DNA of 10,494 nt from MESE01 sp036675035. GTDB taxonomy: Bacteria > Pseudomonadota > Gammaproteobacteria > Burkholderiales > Burkholderiaceae_D. The notes under the pieces are model-generated. The model had not been told where the DNA came from and made no database searches. It saw only the letters and a program-made list of their open reading frames with translations. Each line of letters opens with the position of its first letter. Positions within the stretch are counted from its first letter, which is position 1. The translations under genes and the position numbers were made by a program. Shown in pieces: positions 1 to 8,517 of the stretch. The stretch lies in the NCBI GenBank assembly GCA_036675035.1, contig JAKFFO010000173.1, forward strand, positions 1 to 10,494. The letters run 5' to 3'.

Positions 1-1
1 T

Positions 2-265
2 CACATCGCCCATGCGTCGCTGGAGCAGTCGTCGGGCATCGGCCAGATCAACCAGTCGGTGACGCATCTGGATCAGATGACCCAGCAGAATGCGGCACTG
101 GTCGAGGAAAGCACTGCTGCGGCTGAAAGCATGGCCGAACAGGCGCAGGGCCTGGTGGCCGCCGTATCCGTGTTCCAGCTCTCGCAAGCGGAAAATCAGC
201 GACTCGCCGACAATGACAGCGGCAAGAAAAGCGAATCGCGGATGGCCTCGATCGTCAAGTCATGA
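2..265 (+). CDS. Methyl-accepting chemotaxis protein, C-terminal end (partial)
   Basis: This is the last 87 codons of a methyl-accepting chemotaxis receptor; the frame is open back to the left edge and ends at TGA 263-265. The visible part is the descending arm of the cytoplasmic coiled-coil signalling domain. It contains the segment SSGIGQINQSVTHLDQMTQQ, followed by NAALVEESTAAAESMAEQAQ, which is close to the usual wording of Tsr/Tar-type receptors at the end of the MCP signal domain. Family knowledge: these proteins sit in the inner membrane, form trimers of dimers, and control CheA through CheW; Glu/Gln residues in this arm are methylation sites. The tail after the coiled coil is about 30 residues, polar, and ends MASIVKS, so there is no NWETF-like pentapeptide for tethering CheR/CheB. 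The sensor domain lies outside the window, so the ligand is unknown. The family call is secure. Confidence 0.93.
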   Translation, partial: HIAHASLEQSSGIGQINQSVTHLDQMTQQNAALVEESTAAAESMAEQAQGLVAAVSVFQLSQAENQRLADNDSGKKSESRMASIVKS

Positions 266-278
266 CGAGAAAATTGTT

Positions 279-300
279 GCGGGCAGCGCTTGCCGCCCGC
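279..300 (+). terminator. Possible hairpin downstream of the chemotaxis gene
   Basis: Fourteen bases after the chemotaxis stop codon, GCGGGC (279-284) pairs with GCCCGC (295-300) around a 10-base loop; an alternative inner pairing is GGCA with TGCC. A short T-rich stretch (TGTTTTCT, 311-318) lies about ten bases further on, too far for a textbook intrinsic terminator. It may end the plus-strand transcript or act together with the hairpin at 331-358. Confidence 0.3.
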
Positions 301-330
301 AGCCTGTGAATGTTTTCTAATCCAAATTCG

Positions 331-358
331 CTGCGATGCCGGGATACCCGCATCGCAG
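331..358. terminator. Hairpin between the convergent chemotaxis and clpB genes
   Basis: A near-perfect inverted repeat runs from CTGCGATGCCGGG to CCCGCATCGCAG, with a three-base ATA loop and one bulged C: a 12-bp stem with a GC-rich top. It lies 17 bases past the clpB stop codon and 65 bases past the chemotaxis stop, where two convergent genes would share a transcription end. No clean U-run follows immediately on either strand (minus strand reads CGAATTTGG), so it could be a weak intrinsic terminator or a structure protecting the 3' end. Confidence 0.55.
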
Positions 359-375
359 CAAGCTGGAAAACCGCA

Positions 376-2961
<2,586 letters not shown>

Positions 2962-2993
2962 GGCTTGCTCCGAAAAATTCGATCTGGATCAAA

Positions 2994-3020
2994 AATTGGG
3001 GCGCGCAACCCTTTTTCAAG
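2994..3020 (-). promoter_or_regulatory. Sigma-32 (RpoH) heat-shock promoter of clpB
   Basis: On the minus strand the sequence reads CTTGAA (complement of 3015-3020), a 13-base spacer, then CCCCAATT (complement of 2994-3001). This fits the RpoH consensus CTTGAA - 13 to 17 bases - CCCCATNT with one mismatch in the -10 element. Transcription would start near 2985-2988, leaving a leader of about 25 bases that holds the GGAG ribosome site before the clpB ATG at 2961. No CIRCE-type inverted repeat (HrcA operator) is seen in the gap. The match is direct; its use by RpoH is inferred. Confidence 0.85.
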
Positions 3021-3078
3021 ACGGGATTGGCTGGGTACATTCGATTACAGCGTCGTACCGGTCTCGACAAGATGAAGG

Positions 3079-3453
3079 CTAGCTGAACAGTGCGCGATAA
3101 GCGGCAAATCCAGCGATACAGAAGGTAACCGATCCAAGCAGATGCAACGCCGAATGGCCTAATGCCCACAGATAATCGCCTCTTTGCAACAGAAGCATCG
3201 CCTCTGCGGAAAATGACGAAAAAGTGGTCAGGCCGCCCAGGAATCCGGTTATCAGAAACAAGCGCCACTCCAGCGGCAGGCTCGGATTTTTCTCGACCAA
3301 TCCGACCGCCATGCCGACCAGAAATCCTCCGCCGAGATTTGCCACCAGCGTGCCGATGGGAAAATAATGATGAAAGGCGTTTAGCCACGCCTGCAATCCC
3401 CAGCGCAGCCAGGCGCCAAGCATCGCACCGGCACCGACTGCCACCCAGCTCAT
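3079..3453 (-). CDS. crcB: Fluoride channel/exporter CrcB (Fluc)
   Basis: A 124-residue, very hydrophobic protein with about four membrane helices (roughly 1-20, 33-53, 62-82, 100-121). Fluc proteins are dual-topology dimers in the inner membrane that let toxic fluoride out of the cytoplasm. The family signature is visible: GTLVANLGGGFLVG with conserved N39, and GFLGGLTTFSSFS (70-82), which carries the Phe residues lining the fluoride path (F78, F81) and the Gly/Thr region binding the structural sodium ion. An early GAWLRW matches the GAxLRY motif of the family. Its ATG (3451-3453) overlaps the moaE TGA as ATGA, and a strong GGAGG (complement of 3460-3464) lies 6 bases upstream inside moaE, so it is translationally coupled to moaE. 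There is no room for a fluoride riboswitch directly before it. The downstream 117-base gap leads to clpB. Confidence 0.96.
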   Translation of the reverse strand: MSWVAVGAGAMLGAWLRWGLQAWLNAFHHYFPIGTLVANLGGGFLVGMAVGLVEKNPSLPLEWRLFLITGFLGGLTTFSSFSAEAMLLLQRGDYLWALGHSALHLLGSVTFCIAGFAAYRALFS

Positions 3454-3929
3454 TTCACGCCTCCGTCACGGTCCATCGCAAGGTCCCATTTCGCCAATGC
3501 CAGGTCGTCCGCATTCCGTGCATCGACCCAGCGCGCGCCTTGCGGCGTCCGCTCCTTTTTCCAGAATGGCGCCTGCGTTTTCAGGTAATCCATCACGAAT
3601 TCACATACCGAAAAAGCTTCGCCCCGGTGTGCTGCAGTGACCGCAACCAGCACAATCTGGTCCAACGGTTTCAACACACCGATCCGGTGAATCACCAAGA
3701 TATCAAGAGGCGACCATCGCCGCACGGCCTGCTCGACAATCTCCTCCAGCGCCTTTTCGGTCATGCCCGGATAGTGCTCCAGCTCCAGCTCACTGACGTC
3801 GGAACCGTCGTTCATGTCGCGTACCGTACCGACGAATGTCACTATCGCACCGATTTTCGGGTTGCTGGCGCGCAGCAATGCGACTTCCCTGCTCAGATCA
3901 AAGTCTTCGGTCTGGATACGCACCGGCAT
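3450..3929 (-). CDS. moaE: Molybdopterin synthase catalytic (large) subunit MoaE
   Basis: A 159-residue cytoplasmic protein. MoaE forms a heterotetramer with MoaD and puts two sulfurs from the MoaD thiocarboxylate onto cyclic pyranopterin monophosphate, giving molybdopterin. Strong family stretches are VTFVGTVRD (30-38, with R37), LEHYPGMTEKALEEIV (50-65), VIHRIG (79-84), AAHRGEAF (99-106) and MDYLKTQAPFWKKE (113-126). K117 and K124 align with the two essential lysines of E. coli MoaE (119 and 126). Length is slightly above the E. coli protein (150). The ATG is preceded by AGAGGA in the 20-base gap after moaD, and the stop overlaps crcB. The order moeA-moaD-moaE agrees with its role. No moaA, moaC or mog is present in the window. 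Confidence 0.98.
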   Translation of the reverse strand: MPVRIQTEDFDLSREVALLRASNPKIGAIVTFVGTVRDMNDGSDVSELELEHYPGMTEKALEEIVEQAVRRWSPLDILVIHRIGVLKPLDQIVLVAVTAAHRGEAFSVCEFVMDYLKTQAPFWKKERTPQGARWVDARNADDLALAKWDLAMDRDGGVK

Positions 3930-3949
3930 GTGGAGTTTCCTCTTTTTCT

Positions 3950-4207
3950 TTAGCCGCCTGTGACCGGCGGGAAAAAAGCGATTTCACAGCCGTCGGTGAT
4001 CATGGTGGCGGCTTCGGCCATTTGCTGGTTGCAGGCCATTTTCAATGCGCGCCCGTCGGCCAGCCCGTCCGCCCACACTCCACCGCGCATTTGCAAAAAC
4101 CGGCGAAGGTCGCCGACGGTCTGAATTTCATCCGGCACCGACAGGGTTTCCTGTGCGGTGCCAAGGGCTTCGCGAATACCGGCAAAAAACCGGAGCTGAA
4201 CGTTCAT
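3950..4207 (-). CDS. moaD: Molybdopterin synthase sulfur-carrier (small) subunit MoaD
   Basis: An 85-residue ubiquitin-fold sulfur carrier. The protein ends ...FFPPVTGG: the terminal Gly-Gly is the defining feature, because MoeB adenylates it and it is then turned into the thiocarboxylate that feeds MoaE. I start it at the ATG at 4205-4207 (MNVQLRFFAGIREALG), which matches the family's beginning; the longer open frame to 4273 would add 22 unlike residues and overlap moeA by 53 bases. The ribosome site is weak (AGG about 12 bases upstream), and the start lies 13 bases after the moeA stop, so translation may depend on ribosomes leaving moeA. A 20-base gap separates it from moaE. Confidence 0.94.
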   Translation of the reverse strand: MNVQLRFFAGIREALGTAQETLSVPDEIQTVGDLRRFLQMRGGVWADGLADGRALKMACNQQMAEAATMITDGCEIAFFPPVTGG

Positions 4208-4220
4208 GTCGATATCAAAC

Positions 4221-5468
4221 CTAATAAAGCAATCCGCTGAACGGAATAAAGCGGACCAAATCACCCGGGGCAATCGTTTTTCCAGGGGGATTGTCTATCA
4301 ATCCGTCGCCCCATACCGTCGATGTCAACACCGCCGAACTCTGGTTGTGAAACAGATCTAGCCCGCCTTCGGCATTGATTTTCGCGCGTAAAAATTCATT
4401 GCGTCGATCGGATTTCGGCCAGGCAAAATTCGCGCGCAGATTGAAAGCATCCGGTACGATCTTCTGCACCCCTTGCAAGCGCAATATAAACGGCCGGACA
4501 AAAAGCAGGAAGGTCACAAAACTCGAAACCGGATTGCCGGGCAATCCGAAAAAAAATGTGGATCCGGCATCGTTGTACCGTTCGATTTCGCCAAAAGCAA
4601 GCGGCTTACCCGGCTTGATTGCAATTTGCCACAGGTTCAGATTCCCTTCCGCTTCGACCGCCGGCTTGATGTAGTCTTCTTCACCGACCGATACGCCGCC
4701 GGAACTGATGACCAGATCGTTCTGTCGTGCCGCTTCGCGCAGCATCTGCCTGGTCGCGGCCAGCGTATCCGGAACGATACCGCAATCGGTAATTTGGCAA
4801 CCGAGATTCTCCAGCAGGCCACGCAGCGTAAATCGATTGGAGTTGTATATTGCGCCTGGCTTTAGCGGCTCGCCGGGCATCGCCAGTTCATCACCGGTAA
4901 AGAATATCGCGACGCGCAATCTGGGCCGCACCGGTAGAGTCGCCAAGCCGACCGAGGCCGCGAGCCCGAGCTCTTGCGCTCGAAGGCGTGTACCTGCGGC
5001 CAGGATCATGCTGCCGGCGCAAATATCTTCGCCGGCACGCCGGATCCATTCGCCGGATTCTGGAGTGTGCTTGATCGTGACGAACTCGTTGTCGCCTGTC
5101 TTGTCGGATTCGCACATTTCCTGCATCACGACTGCATCGGCACCAACGGGAATCGTTGCGCCGGTGAAGATACGTGCCGCCGTGCCGGGTTGCAGCGGGC
5201 CACCCAGATGGCCGGCCGGGATACGCTGCGATACGCTTAATCGGGCGGCACCGCTGACGCAATCGGCGGCACGAACCGCATAGCCGTCCATTTGCGCATT
5301 GTCCGTCGATGGGACATTGAGCTGAGATGCCTGGTCGGCCGCCAGCACGCGGCCGTTTGCCGCCAGCGTTGGTATCGATTCGCTCTCTGCGGTCGGTCGG
5401 ATCGCGGCAAGCAGAAAATCGAGCGCCTGTTCGACGCTCAACATGGACGGTCTGGAAGTCACTGTCAC
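4221..5468 (-). CDS. moeA: Molybdopterin molybdenumtransferase MoeA
   Basis: A 415-residue cytoplasmic enzyme, near the usual length of about 410, that inserts molybdate into adenylylated molybdopterin. Seen in order: DNAQMDGYAVR (56-66, D61), ARIFTGATIP (98-107, T102), FFTGDEL (189-195, E194), the AIYNSNR stretch (206-212), GIVPDT (230-235, D234), the MoCF-fold core LVISSGGVSVGEEDYIK (252-268, D265), PGKPLAFG (286-293) and FGLPGNPVSSFV (307-318). These acidic and Thr residues correspond to D59, T100, E188, D228 and D259 of E. coli MoeA, so the active site is intact. The start is uncertain: GTG at 5468 has a GGAA about 9 bases upstream, while an in-frame ATG at 5444 (MLSVEQALDF) also fits the family. 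It lies 64 bases after thrC; moaD follows after 13 bases. Confidence 0.97.
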   Translation of the reverse strand: MTVTSRPSMLSVEQALDFLLAAIRPTAESESIPTLAANGRVLAADQASQLNVPSTDNAQMDGYAVRAADCVSGAARLSVSQRIPAGHLGGPLQPGTAARIFTGATIPVGADAVVMQEMCESDKTGDNEFVTIKHTPESGEWIRRAGEDICAGSMILAAGTRLRAQELGLAASVGLATLPVRPRLRVAIFFTGDELAMPGEPLKPGAIYNSNRFTLRGLLENLGCQITDCGIVPDTLAATRQMLREAARQNDLVISSGGVSVGEEDYIKPAVEAEGNLNLWQIAIKPGKPLAFGEIERYNDAGSTFFFGLPGNPVSSFVTFLLFVRPFILRLQGVQKIVPDAFNLRANFAWPKSDRRNEFLRAKINAEGGLDLFHNQSSAVLTSTVWGDGLIDNPPGKTIAPGDLVRFIPFSGLLY

Positions 5469-5532
5469 GCTCGGTTTTCCGTTGACGTTAAGACTGGATT
5501 TTCAGGCGTGCCGGTTCGACATGGCCGATGCG

Positions 5533-6993
5533 CTACAACCCGGTATGCCTGGCAATGTATGCCTTGATTTTTTCAATCCTGGGTTCCATTACCTCGAACC
5601 GCTGCGGCAGCGCCTCGATATTCTCGAACCCGGCAGGACGCTCGGCATCGCGTCCCAGCGCTTCCTGAATCGTTTCATTGAACTTGGCCGGAAGCGCGGT
5701 TTCCAGCACGATCATCGGTATGCCGGGCGTTAAATATTCGCGCGCCACCTTGATACCGTCTGCGGTATGCGTATCGATAGTGACACCATGCCTTGCGTGC
5801 ACGTCGCGGATGGTTTCGACACGATCCTGGTGAATCGATTTTCCCGACAGGAAACCATATTGCGCCACTTTTTTGAATTCGTCTCCGTCGCTGCCGGGTT
5901 TTCCGGAAAGGTCGAAGCCGCCAGCCGTCTCGACTTTCTTGAACAGCGCACGCACGCGATCGCCGTCACGATCCAGCAAATCGTACACAAAGCGTTCGAA
6001 ATTCGATGCCTTGCTGATATCCATGCTCGGGCTGGTGGTATGATAAGTCTCCGAGGCTTTGCGCACGCGATAGACACCGGTACGGAAAAACTCGTCCAGC
6101 ACATCATTTTCGTTCGTTGCGGCCACCAGCTTGTCGATCGGCACGCCCATCATGCGCGCAATGTGTCCTGCGCAGATATTGCCGAAATTACCGGACGGGA
6201 CGGTAAAGGATACTTTTTGATCGTTGCGGGTGGTTGCACCCAAATAACCGCGGATGTAATACACGACTTGCGCAACAACGCGTGCCCAGTTGATCGAATT
6301 GACCGTGCCGATTTTCTGGCGCGATTTGAATTCAAGGTCATTCGACACGGCCTTGACCATATCCTGGCAGTCGTCGAAAACACCTTCGACTGCAATATTG
6401 AAAATATTCGGATCCTGCAGGCTGAACATCTGTGCCGTCTGGAACGCACTCATCTTCCGATGCGGCGACAGCATGAATACGCGGATGCCCTTCTTGCCGC
6501 GCATCGCATATTCGGCGGCGCTGCCGGTATCGCCCGAGGTTGCGCCGAAAATGTTCAGCTCGGCGTCTCGCCTGGCCAGCGTGTACTCGAACAGATTACC
6601 AAGCAATTGCATCGCCATGTCCTTGAACGCGAGCGTCGGGCCATTCGAGAGTGCCTGCAAAATCAGTTTGGTACCATTTTTTTCTTCGAGTACGCGCAAC
6701 GGCGTAATCCGCGCCGCATCGTCTCCCGGGCGCGCATTGCAATACACATCGGCGGTATATGTTTTACCGGTCAGCGCCTTGAGATCAGGCTCCGGTATGT
6801 CGGTGGCGAATTTTTTCAGTACTTCCAGCGCCAGATCCGCATAAGACAGATTGCGCCATGCATCGAGTTCCGCACCGGTGATCTGGGGATATTCGGCCGG
6901 CAGGTACAGGCCGCCGTCGGGCGCAAGGCCGCCCAGCAGAATTTCGGAAAAAGACTGTGGCGCGGCCTGGCCGCGCGTGGAAACATATTGCAT
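5533..6993 (-). CDS. thrC: Threonine synthase ThrC
   Basis: A 486-residue pyridoxal-phosphate enzyme that converts O-phosphohomoserine to threonine, the last step of the pathway. It begins MQYVSTRG, the usual opening of the family, followed by GLAPDGGLYLP (22-32). The PLP lysine is K124 in NGPTLAFKDMAMQ; the cofactor-binding elements GATSGDTGSAA (150-160) and SGNFGN (267-272, the phosphate-binding glycine loop) are intact. Its length is that of the longer threonine synthase class found in proteobacteria and yeast (about 430-515) rather than the short plant-like class. It follows hom by 97 bases and is clearly its functional partner, but no thrB-like homoserine kinase lies between them, so that step must be encoded elsewhere. 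I see no good Shine-Dalgarno before the ATG. A TATAAT at 7030-7035 could give it a promoter of its own. Confidence 0.98.
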   Translation of the reverse strand: MQYVSTRGQAAPQSFSEILLGGLAPDGGLYLPAEYPQITGAELDAWRNLSYADLALEVLKKFATDIPEPDLKALTGKTYTADVYCNARPGDDAARITPLRVLEEKNGTKLILQALSNGPTLAFKDMAMQLLGNLFEYTLARRDAELNIFGATSGDTGSAAEYAMRGKKGIRVFMLSPHRKMSAFQTAQMFSLQDPNIFNIAVEGVFDDCQDMVKAVSNDLEFKSRQKIGTVNSINWARVVAQVVYYIRGYLGATTRNDQKVSFTVPSGNFGNICAGHIARMMGVPIDKLVAATNENDVLDEFFRTGVYRVRKASETYHTTSPSMDISKASNFERFVYDLLDRDGDRVRALFKKVETAGGFDLSGKPGSDGDEFKKVAQYGFLSGKSIHQDRVETIRDVHARHGVTIDTHTADGIKVAREYLTPGIPMIVLETALPAKFNETIQEALGRDAERPAGFENIEALPQRFEVMEPRIEKIKAYIARHTGL

Positions 6994-7029
6994 AGATCGA
7001 ATGAAATGGATGGCTACGGATCAATGGTC

Positions 7030-7035
7030 ATTATA
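7030..7035 (-). promoter_or_regulatory. Possible -10 element between hom and thrC
   Basis: The minus strand reads TATAAT here, a perfect sigma-70 -10 hexamer, 36 bases before the thrC ATG; a start near 7023 would give a 30-base leader. The -35 is poor: the nearest TTGAGG is 21 bases upstream, longer than the usual 16-18, and no TGn extension is present. It may be a weak internal promoter or chance in an otherwise GC-rich gap. Confidence 0.3.
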
Positions 7036-7093
7036 ACTGCGGCGGGCGGCCGGCGACCTCAATGCCCTAGCAGGTCGACAATACGGATATGAA

Positions 7094-8404
7094 TCAGCTC
7101 AACGCTTCGAGCCGAATCCGCGCCACCTTGCCGACCACGGTAGGCAAGGCTTCGATTTTCGCAATCGCAACGTCGACATTCTTTTCCTGCGTCTGGTGCG
7201 TCAGTATGATGATGTCGGTTTGGGTTTCGCCTTCCGCCGGCTCTTTCTGCAACATCGCATCGATTGAAATCGTCGAGTCCGCCAGGATGCGGGTTACACC
7301 GGCCAGCACGCCAAGCTTGTCCGCTACACGAATACGCAAGTAGTAACTGGTGATGATTTCCGACATCGGAAGTATCGGTGTATCGGCCATCGCATTCGGC
7401 TGGAATGCCAGGTGCGGCACGCGATGTTGAGGATCTGCCGTTGCCAGCCGGGTGATATCGACCAGGTCGGCAATCACCGCGGATGCGGTCGGTTCGGCGC
7501 CGGCGCCCTTGCCATAATAAAGCGTGGCACCAACCGCATCGGCCTGTACCAGCACCGCGTTCATCGCACCTTCGACATTGGCGATCAGGCGCTTTGCCGG
7601 GATCAGCGTTGGATGCGCGCGCAATTCGATTCCTCTTGGCGTACGTCGCGCAATCCCCAGCAGCTTGATGCGATACCCGAGTTGTTCGGCGTAGCGAATA
7701 TCGACTGCTTCCAGCTTGGTGATGCCTTCCACATGGGCCTTATCGAACTGCACGGGTATACCGAACGCGATTGCCGACATGATCGTAATCTTGTGGGCAG
7801 CGTCAATACCTTCGATATCGAAGGTCGGATCGGCTTCTGCATAGCCCAGGCGCTGCGCCTCTTTCAGGACCGTATCGAAATCCAGTCCCTTGTCGCGCAT
7901 TTCGGACAGGATGAAATTGGTTGTACCGTTGATGATGCCGGCTATCCATTCGATCCGGTTCGCTGTCAAGCCTTCGCGCAATGCCTTGATGATCGGAATC
8001 CCGCCGGCAACAGCGGCTTCGAACGCAACCATCACGCCTTTTTCCTGCGCAGCCTGGAATATCTCGGTACCGTGCGCTGCCAGCAATGCCTTGTTGGCGG
8101 TGACCACATGCTTGCCGTTGGCGATCGCTTTCATCACCAGATCCCTGGCGATACCGTAGCCGCCGATCAATTCGATCACGATATCGATGTCGGGGTGATT
8201 GACGACCAGATTGGCGTCATTGACGACCTCGCATTCGCCATTCGTCAGTTCCTTGGCACGAGCGGTGTTCAAGTCGGCGACCATCGCGATTTCGATGCCG
8301 CGGCCGGCGCGTCGCTTGATCTCTTCCTGGTTGCGTTTCAAGACATTGAAAGTGCCGGCGCCTACGGTTCCGATACCCAGCAAACCTACTTTGATTGATT
8401 TCAT
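7094..8404 (-). CDS. hom: Homoserine dehydrogenase with C-terminal ACT domain
   Basis: A 436-residue cytoplasmic NAD(P)H-dependent enzyme that reduces aspartate semialdehyde to homoserine, the branch point to threonine and methionine. Seen in order: Rossmann start VGLLGIGTVG (6-15); VIELIGG (76-82); TANKALLA (102-109, with K105); the homoserine dehydrogenase signature around AEADPTFDIEGIDAAHK (189-205), whose K205 is the probable catalytic lysine; and a C-terminal ACT domain about 353-432 starting YYLRIRVADKLGVLAGV. In this monofunctional class the ACT domain is where threonine feedback is thought to act. No aspartokinase is fused, unlike E. coli ThrA or MetL. The ATG overlaps the stop of a 38-codon ORF as ATGA and has no clear Shine-Dalgarno. 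thrC follows after a 97-base gap, a common arrangement in beta- and gammaproteobacteria. Confidence 0.98.
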   Translation of the reverse strand: MKSIKVGLLGIGTVGAGTFNVLKRNQEEIKRRAGRGIEIAMVADLNTARAKELTNGECEVVNDANLVVNHPDIDIVIELIGGYGIARDLVMKAIANGKHVVTANKALLAAHGTEIFQAAQEKGVMVAFEAAVAGGIPIIKALREGLTANRIEWIAGIINGTTNFILSEMRDKGLDFDTVLKEAQRLGYAEADPTFDIEGIDAAHKITIMSAIAFGIPVQFDKAHVEGITKLEAVDIRYAEQLGYRIKLLGIARRTPRGIELRAHPTLIPAKRLIANVEGAMNAVLVQADAVGATLYYGKGAGAEPTASAVIADLVDITRLATADPQHRVPHLAFQPNAMADTPILPMSEIITSYYLRIRVADKLGVLAGVTRILADSTISIDAMLQKEPAEGETQTDIIILTHQTQEKNVDVAIAKIEALPTVVGKVARIRLEALS

Positions 8405-8517
8405 GAGACGTGGTCTTTGCTTAAAAAATACGAATTGTTATTCTTGTTCAGCTTGATTAGAAGGGCCGGCTCTCGGGTCCGTTCCTGGTTTTGACCGGGC
8501 CGAAAATGCAAAATCAT
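8401..8517 (-). CDS. Possible 38-residue ORF bridging alaA and hom
   Basis: A small open frame exactly fills the alaA-hom gap. Its ATG (complement of 8515-8517) overlaps the alaA TGA as ATGA, and its TGA (complement of 8401-8403) overlaps the hom ATG, again as ATGA. The predicted 38-residue product starts MILHFRPGQ, has an Asn/Lys-rich middle (KLNKNNNS) and ends SKDHVS. It resembles no family I know, has no signal peptide or membrane helix, and is not rich in Thr or Ile codons, so it is not a classical threonine attenuation leader. A possible GGAAG lies about 12 bases before its ATG inside alaA. It may be a translational coupler that feeds ribosomes to hom, which lacks a good ribosome site, or it may be a chance frame. 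Codon use (several AAC/AAT, TTT, TTA, CTA) is more A/T-rich than its neighbours, which argues against a conserved protein. Confidence 0.3.
   Translation of the reverse strand: MILHFRPGQNQERTREPALLIKLNKNNNSYFLSKDHVS

Noticed and set aside
3040..3078. GGTAC/GTACC inverted repeat after crcB as a terminator
   Set aside because: Five base pairs around a loop of about 17 bases with no U-run; too weak to call.
4208..4273. Longer moaD start at 4273
   Set aside because: The 22 extra residues overlap moeA by 53 bases and do not resemble MoaD, whereas MNVQLRFFAG at 4207 does.
5767..7092. Plus-strand open frame of 441 codons opposite thrC
   Set aside because: It mirrors the codon pattern of thrC on the other strand, has a His/Arg/Ile-rich composition and no recognisable motif.
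7412..8398. Plus-strand open frame of 328 codons opposite hom
   Set aside because: Antisense shadow: hom is intact along the whole stretch with all family motifs.
8420..8440. T-run on the minus strand (ATTTTTTAAG) before hom as an intrinsic terminator or attenuator
   Set aside because: The only stem in front of it is GAAT/ATTC with four A-T-rich pairs; there is no GC-rich hairpin and no Thr/Ile codon run.
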